Shown here one piece after another: positions 29,101-38,100 of a stretch of DNA of 64,000 nucleotides; the stretch's first letter is position 1; every line of letters starts with the position of its first letter. The position numbers were made by a program, and so were the translations under genes. The notes beneath the pieces are model-generated. The model saw only the letters and a list, made by a program, of their open reading frames with translations, searched no databases and was not told the DNA's origin. The DNA is from Atrina japonica (lineage: Eukaryota > Mollusca > Bivalvia > Pterioida > Pinnidae): NCBI GenBank assembly GCA_030159075.1, contig BROG01000799.1, positions 62,001-126,000 on the forward strand, given 5' to 3'.

Positions 29101-32100
29101 TTAGCACTAGGTGAGTGTATACACAGATATGTGGCTTTGTTATTTTTACAAGTCATACATCAAGGTATTTAGGTCAAATAATCACAGAAATGAGAAAAAT
29201 TGTTGAAAAAGATTTATCTGAAGAAATTGATTTTTCATTATATTGTTGTGCCTTTTTAAATCAGATTACCAACATTCTATTACATGATGTTGCATCTAGA
29301 CACACAAGAACATCAGACATTACAACATCATGAATACATGTATATTCCAAGTTACATCTTAATTTTGTATTTTCTCTCAATGCCTGAGTTTTTCTTCACT
29401 ACTACTATTGCTTGACTTTGTTTACTAGTACATATACACAAACTGATTGGAACAGGAGCCATTTTATATTGTACTTGTACATTTTATTGGTACACAATGT
29501 TGATATCAAATAAATCTAGCATTTCTCATGTGCTTTGATATTTTGTATTACTGATTTGCTTTGATTTTGTGTCTTTAGTATACCTTAACTCTGTATCTCT
29601 GGTATACAGTAATTTTGTATTCATAATTTTGTATTTCTGATATATCTTGATTTTGTATTTTGGTATTATCTTGATTTTGTGGGTCTAGTTTACCTTGGTT
29701 TTGTGGTAGAAATAAATTCTGTATTTCTGGTATATATCTTTGTTTGGAATTTTTAGTATATTTTGATTTGGTATTTCTGCTATATATTTTGATTTGATAT
29801 TTCTGGTACATATCTTGGTTTGGTATCTTTGGTGTATCTTGATTTGGTGTTTCTGGTTTATATCTCGTTTGGTATTTTGGTATATGCTGATTACTGATTT
29901 GGTAGAAATTAATTTGTATTTCTGGTATATATCTTGATTTGGTATTTCTGTTTTAAATCTTGATTTGGTATTTCTGGTATATATGTTGCTTTGATATTTT
30001 TGGTATATATCTTGGTTTGGTATCTTTAGTATATCTTGATTTGGTATTTCTGGTATAAATCTTGATTTGGTATTTCTGGTATATATTTTGATTTGATATT
30101 TCTGGTACATATCTTGGTTTGGTATCTGGTATATCTTGATTTGGTATTTCTGGTATATTATCTTAATTTGGTTTTTCTGGTATATCTTGGTTTGGCATTT
30201 TTGCTGAATCCTGATTTGGAATTTCTGCTATATCTTGATTTGGTATTTCTGGTGCATAGGCGTCGGAGCCGGGGGGGCTAGGGGGGGCTTAGCCCCCCCC
30301 ACTTTTTTGGCAAAGATAGGCATAGGTGTTGAAAATTGGGGCTAATAGCCCCCAAGACGTTTCTGGCGTGTGTGTGTTTTAAGTTGGTTTAGCCCCCCCA
30401 CTTCTGGCGTGTGTGTGTTTTAAGTTGGTTTAGCCACCCCACTTTCAATTTGCTTCCGATGCCTATGTGGTGTATATTGGTTTGGTATTTCTGGACTTGG
30501 TGTTTTTAGATACTGGTACATATACACTTCCACTTTGTACAAGTATTTTCTTCAAGTGGTAGTGTCTAGTGATATACATATTGATATTAAATTTAGTACT
30601 TTTTATGTATACTTGAATCCTGACAGTCTATGTACTGGACCCATTTGCATTGCCTTAGCTAGTGTGAGTAATTGCCTTACAAACAGAAGTCTCAGGTTCA
30701 ATTCCTAGTATCAAAACATTCTAAGATTTCTAAAAATAAGGGTGACTGTCCCTTCACCATTGCTCTACTTAAGAAGTGAAAGTGACAAGTCATCTGTGGC
30801 AAGTTGTCTGTGAAAGTGATAAGCTGTTTGTGAAAGTGACAAATCATCTGTGAAAGTGACAAGTTATTTGTGAAAGTGATAATTTGTTTGTCTTTGAAAG
30901 TGACAAGTTGTTTGTGAAAGTGACAAGTTGTCTGTGAAAGTGACAAGTTATTTGTGAAATTGATAAGTTGTCTGTGAATGTGACAAGTCGTCTGTGAAAG
31001 TGACAAGTTATTTGTGAAAGTGATAATTTGTTTGTGAAAGTGACAAGTCATCTGTCAAAGTGACAAGTTGTCTGTGAATGTGACAAGTTATCTGTGAAAG
31101 TGACAAATCATCTGGATGAGACTTAAAAGGTTCTGTGTCTTGGTTACAGTGTCTTGGTCAAAGTGTCATGGTTACAAAACTCTCTTCATTTACATAAATT
31201 TAAAGCAAAGGTCAGAATAATGGTCTTTCACATAGAGGTTTTTGACATCTCCATACAAACTAAATAAAAGATATGAACATCAGTGTAACTACTAAACACA
31301 GGTACATCTGCTCTATATTTACCTGTAGCTTTCTTGACTTTATCATTTCATATTGACTTTTATTTCATTATTATGTGTTTTGACAGACTAATTTTGACTG
31401 TCACAGGATCCCTTCTCATTTAAAGGTAGTCTAATCAAAGCTCTGGATTTCACAGTCAGGCTAGATGGAGTTTTGATAAGGCAGATCAATGCTGGTTGAG
31501 CTTTCACTGCTTTCTTTCATACTTAAGCCTAAAAATATGTAATCAATTACTTCACACAGCCTTATCAAAGCTTGTACATTATCTTTCAGGTCAGTGTATA
31601 ATGTTGGATTTATGAGGGTCATTGTGTGTTACTAGGTAATTTGTTTCTGATAGACAAATTAAAGTAGTGGGGTCTTTTCAGTACATAATTTTATTTCCTA
31701 GTAGCCTTTTCTTTAATTTGCACTAATAACATTAACATTGCTGAATAGTTCATTGTCTGTATTGACATCTGTTTATTATTCATATTTTAGCAAGAGTTTC
31801 TAACCTAAGTATGATGTCACCAGCTATAGGCAAAGTGCCACAAATTTTGACCTTTGAAATGAACATATGCCAAACAGTGAGGGGTTTTACCTTTTCAATG
31901 AACACATGCCAATAAGTGAGGGGTTTTACCTTTTCAATGAATATATGCCAATCAGTGAGGAGTTTTACCTTTACAATGAACACATGTCAATATTGAGGGT
32001 TTTTTAATGAGATGTGCCAACTGCAACACCAGACCTCCTTTACAATGAGCATATGCCAATAGTGAGGGGTTTTTAATGAGACATGCCTACTGCAACACTG

Positions 32101-35100
32101 GACTTCCTTTACAATGAGCATATGCCAATCATTGAGGGGGTTTTAATGAGACTTGTCTATTGCAACAGTGGACCTCTGTCTTTTGTCTCTTTCTAAACAC
32201 CCAAGTCTATCTCTTCTCTTGTCAAGCACATGACAAAGGCTAATTAACAACTTATATTATAACTCCTAGGTCATTATTTTGAACCTGAAACCCCTAGCTT
32301 GTAACAGGTCAAATCATCACAAGTGCTGTTATGATATTGTACAAGACTATTTAGACAACTGAAATACTTAACATGGATACTTACTTGAATACATGTTGCA
32401 TGTGTAATTCCCATTGTCTTGTTAAGACAGGGATCTCTGTTGAACATTGTTCTCATTTTCTACAAAATATGATAAGTTATCCTTTCATCTATTCTATGCC
32501 TTTATTCAATGTATGCATACCTGTATATTAATTAGTATCACACAGAATTCATTTACAACATTTAGCTATAGTTCTCCTTCTTTTCTGGTTGATTCTACAA
32601 TCAAGTTTCAATAATCAATGTATACACTGGAACATTACAACAATCTGGAGACAGGGTAAAATGTGTAGAGCTGTGTTTATATCTGAAGCCTGTCATTGTT
32701 TATGAGAGTAATAATTCAGGTAAAGAGGATTGAAAACAAAAATTCAAATAGGTTTAGATCAAGTACCCTTATTGTAAATCCACTATGATGATTGTTTATT
32801 TCAGTACTGCTCAGATAACATGAATTCATGTTACTTCTACTGGTATTTTGTCAGTAAGGAATTCAGGTATACAGCTATGATCTTAAAATGAAATATACCC
32901 AGATAACTCTAATATCAAAGTAAACAAGCCCTAGTAAATTTTATGTTGAAGGTGTGTAATACTCTTTCATATCTTATTTTTAATATAAATTCTTATATGG
33001 AAAATTTGGTCAATATACCGTGAGTGGCTACACTAATTGTCACTTCTGATTTTTCCTTTTACTGTCTCAATGTACTGGTTGGCAAAGTCTTTCTCAGCAA
33101 CAATTTGAATTTTGTTTAAATATATATACGTCATCAGTGATATAAGATGGTAAGTTATAATGTATCTGTATACTCTGACAACGAAAATCTACATAATTAT
33201 CTGCTCATATATAACGGAATCATGGATGTGGTAATGAAATACAGAAATACTATCAAAGTTACATTTAGATATTATCTTGAACACAGAATAAAAGGGAAAA
33301 TAAATGATGAATACCTTTGACCAATCACTGTACTGCAGTGTATAGTACTAGTTATAGACTGGCTGTGATATAGTTATAGATTGGCTATCATGTGTCATGA
33401 TGTGGTTGGTGGCCTGTCAGTGTACTGCAGTCACTGTACTGCAGTGTACAGTACTAGTTATAGACTGGCTATCATGTGTCATGATGTGGTTGGTGGCCTG
33501 TCAGTGTACTGCAGTGTACAGTACTAGTTATAGATTGGCTACCATGTGTCATGATGTGGTTGGTGGCCAGTCAGTGTACTGCAGTGTACAGTACTAGTTA
33601 TAGACTGGCTACCATGTGTCATGATGTGGTTGGTGGCCTGTCAGTGTACTGCAGTGTACAGTACTAGTTATAGATTGGCTACCATGTGTCATGATGTGGT
33701 TGTTGGCCTGTCAGTGTACTGCAGTGTACAGTACTAGTTATAGATTGGCTATCATGTGTCATGATGTGGTTGGTGGCCTGTCACTGTACTGCAGTGTACA
33801 GTACTAGTTATAGACTGGCTATCATGTGTCATGATGTGGTTGGTGGCCTGTCAGTGTACTGCAGTGTACAGTACTAGTTATAGACTGGCTATCATGTGTC
33901 ATGATGTGGTTGGTGGCCTGTCAGTGTACTGTAGTGTACAGTACTAGTTATAGATTGGCTATCATGTGTCATGATGTGGTTGGTGACCAGTCACTGTACT
34001 GCAGTGTACAGTACTAGTTATAGATTGGCTATCATGTGTCATGATGTGGTTGGTGGCCAGTCACTGTACTGCAGTGTACAGTACTAGTTATAGATTGGCT
34101 ATCATGTGTCATGATGTGGTTGGTGACCAGTCACTGTACTGCAGTGTACAGTACTAGTTATAGATTGGCTATCATGTGTCATGATGTGGTTGGTGGCCAG
34201 TCACTGTACTGCAGTGTACAGTACTAGTTATAGATTGGCTGTGATATAGTTATAGATTGGATATCATGTGTCATGATGTGGTTGGTGGCCTGTCAGTGTA
34301 CTGCAGTCACTGTACTGCAGTGTACAGTACTAGTTATAGACTGGCTATCATGTGTCATGATGTGGTTGGTGGCCTGTCAGTGTACTGCAGTGTACAGTAC
34401 TAGTTATAGATTGGCTACCATGTGTCATGATGTGGTTGGTGGCCTGTCAGTGTACTGCAGTGTACAGTACTAGTTATAGATTGGCTACCATGTGTCATGA
34501 TGTGGTTGGTGGCCTGTCAGTGTACTGCAGTGTACAGTACTAGTTATAGATTGGCTACCATGTGTCATGATGTGGTTGGTGGCTTGTCAGTGTACTGCAG
34601 TGTACAGTACTAGTTATAGATTGGCTATCATGTGTCATGATGTGGTTGGTGGCCTGTCACTGTACTGCAGTGTACAGTACTAGTTATAGACTGGCTATCA
34701 TGTGTCAGGATGTGGTTGGTGGCCTGTCAGTGTACTGCAGTGTACAGTACTAGTTATAGATTGGCTATCATGTGTCATGATGTGGTTGGTGGCCAGTCAC
34801 TGTACTGCAGTGTACAGTACTAGTTATAGATTGGCTATCATGTGTCATGATGTGGTTGGTGACCAGTCACTGTACTGCAGTGTACAGTACTAGTTATAGA
34901 TTGGCTATCATGTGTCATGATGTGGTTGGTGGCCAGTCACTGTACTGCAGTGTACAGTACTAGTTATAGATTGGCTATCATGTGTCATGATGATGTGGTT
35001 GGTGGCCAGTCACTGTACTGCAGTGTACAGTACTAGTTATAGATTGGCTATCATGTGTCATGATGTGGTTGGTGGCCTGTCAGTGTACTGCAGTGTACAG

Positions 35101-38100
35101 TACTAGTTATAGATTGGCTATCATGTGTCATGATGTGGTTGGTGGCCTGTCAGTGTACTGCAGTGTACAGTACTAGTTATAGATTGGCTATCATGTGTCA
35201 TGATGTGGTTGGTGGCCAGTCACTGTACTGCAGTGTACATACTAGTTATAGATTGGCTATCATGTGTCATGATGTGGTTGGTGGCCTGTCAGTGTACTGC
35301 AGTGTACAGTACTAGTTATAGATTGGCTATCATGTGTCATGATGTGGTTGGTGGCCAGTCACTGTACTGCAGTGTACAGTACTAGTTATAGATTGGCTAT
35401 CATGTGTCATGATGTGGTTGGTGGCCTGTCAGTGTACTGCAGTGTACAGTACTAGTTATAGATTGGCTATCATGTGTCATGGTGTGGTTGGTGGCCAGTC
35501 ACTGTACTGCAGTGTACAGTACTAGTTATAGATTGGCTATCATGTGTCATGGTGTGGTTGGTGGCCAGTCACTGTACTGCAGTGTACAGTACTAGTTATA
35601 GATTGGCTACCATGTGTCATGATGTGGTTGGTGGCCAGTCACTGTACTGCAGTGTACAGTACTAGTTATAGATTGGCTACCATGTGTCATGATGTGGTTG
35701 GTGGCCTGTCAGTGTACTGCAGTGTACAGTACTAGTTATAGATTGGCTATCATGTGTCATGATGTGGTTGGTGGTCAGTCACTGTAGTGATGTGTATTGT
35801 AAGTAATAGTAATAGACACTTTGGCTATCATGTGGTCTTTAATGGTATAGTTCATCCAAAATAAATAACATTGACACTGTGACACTGTTATCAAGATATA
35901 TTGCTGGTGTAAATATCAAAATAATATAAAGTGTAATGATGTTTAATCAATATAGTTTTTCCTATAACTGAGATCCTGCACAAATGAATGACAAACGAAT
36001 ACAAATGTCCCACACAATTGGCAACATAGCCATAGGAACTGGTGTTTCCTTAACATTATATTATGGAAACTGTATCTAATTACTGACATAAGGAAACTTT
36101 AGTTTTATATTTGATATGAAGACATTATTTTTTTTATCATTAAAGAAATACAGTGGAACCTTGCCATTAGAATCACCTAATTGACTGACTTAAGTGGTCT
36201 GAATTGAGAGGTGGTCTCTTAAGTGAGGTTCTGTACTTACTATATATTTGTCAAGAGACTGAAAATTTGTGGTCTGAATTGCAAGGTTGTCTCCTAAGTG
36301 AGGTGGTGTTTAGGTGATGTTCCACTGTAACAAATTTGAAGGCTATTAACTTTGTATACAATATAGAGTTGCTGGAAACTGTATACAATATAGAGTTGCT
36401 GGAAACTGTATACAATATAGAGTTGCTGGAAACTGTATACAATATAGAGTTGCTGGAAACTGTATACAATATAGAGTTGCTGGAAACTGTATACAATATA
36501 GAGTTGCTGGAAACTGTATACAATATAGAGTTGCTGGAAACTGTATAATATAGAGTTGCTGGAAACTGTATACAATATAGAGTTGCTGGACACTGTATAC
36601 AATATAGAGTTGCTGGACACTGTATACAATATAGAGTTGCTGGACACTGTATACAATATAGAGTTGCTGGACACTGTATACAATATAGAGTTGCTGGACA
36701 CTGTATACAATATAGAGTTGCTGGACACTGTATACAATATAGAGTTGCTGGACACTGTAACAATATAGAGTTGCTGGAAACTGTATACAATATAGAGTTG
36801 CTGGAAACTGTATACAATATAGAGTTGCTGGAAACTGTATACAATATAGAGTTGCTGGAAACTGTATACAATATAGAGTTGCTGGAAACTGTATACAATA
36901 TAGAGTTGCTGGAAACTGTATACAATATAGAGTTGCTGGAAACTGTATACAATATAGAGTTGCTGGAAACTGTATACAATATAGAGTTGCTGGACACTGT
37001 ATACAATATAGAGTTGCTGGACACTGTATACAATATAGAGTTGCTGGACACTGTATACAATATAGAGTTGCTGGACACTGTATACAATATAGAGTTGCTG
37101 GACACTGTATACAATATAGAGTTGCTGGACACTGTATACAATATAGAGTTGCTGGACACTGTATACAATATAGAGTTGCTGGAAACTGTATACAATATAG
37201 AGTTGCTGGAAACTGTATACAATATAGAGTTGCTGGAAACTGTATACAATATAGAGTTGCTGGAAACTGTATACAATATAGAGTTGCTGGAAACTGTATA
37301 CAATATAGAGTTGCTGGAAACTGTATACAATATAGAGTTGCTGGAAACTGTATACAATATAGAGTTGCTGGACACTGTATACAATATAGAGTTGCTGGAA
37401 ACTGTATACAATATAGAGTTGCTGGAAACTGTATACAATATAGAGTTGCTGGAAACAACAGCAAAAAACATTCCATTGGAATACTTAGGGATGATATGTA
37501 AGTTGGTATGGGACATATTTACCTGACTGTTTTAAGCTTTTATTTTAATATGAAAGATCCATTAGACAAAATTGTATGATGGAATTTTAGTATTAATTGA
37601 AGCTATATGGCAATGTTTTCTTTACATGTATTATCGTATTGTGTTTTTGTATTATCTATCAAGCATGTGCTTATAAATACTTCATAAGTAAGACCATTAT
37701 TAAAAAGTGATTTAAGTTGATATACCCCAACCCGGATCTCTGTAAATGGGTTGGTTGGTAGAAGAAATCATGTTCCAGATTTATTACCTAGAGAGATAAA
37801 GGAGAAAGTTCTCTAAGGTTTTGTGGATGTGTCAATCGGAATACATCAAACAAATTTGTTGTCGTAGTGTTTTATTATACCGCAATATTTACGGTACCAG
37901 TACTTGTTTTCGTACTATCTTATGTAAATGTATTCAATATTTTATAGGTGAATGCCCTGCTGTAGATTTTGAGACCAAGATGTACCCTGAAAGTTTGGAT
38001 GTCTTGGAGCATCATATTAAACCTCTTCGTCGTGTCCCAGGAGTTGTGTTGGAACAAGCATACCTCAACAAAATGGCAGATGGTTTAAAGCCATTAGAAA

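Larger units (their letters stand above)
24974..37947 (+). other. Intron 2 of the TIR gene (13.0 kb)
   Basis: A GT-AG intron, phase 1. 25020-27540 is AT-rich, with no feature I can name apart from a few low-complexity T runs. Then come arrays of 34, 27, about 20, 40-68, 70 and 27 bp and two MITEs. 28810-29530, 31120-31850, 32170-33320, 35800-36150 and 37457-37947 appear single-copy and carry no recognised gene. Confidence 0.8.

Noticed and set aside
33397..35735. Several 60-66-codon frames in the 70-bp array
   Set aside because: They are the same repeated peptide read through units, restarting whenever the frame shifts; no sign of coding constraint.
36251..37526. Open frames of 421, 376 and 251 codons across the 27-bp array
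   Set aside because: The unit length is divisible by three and lacks stops in several frames on both strands, so long frames are automatic. No domain, start context or splice support.
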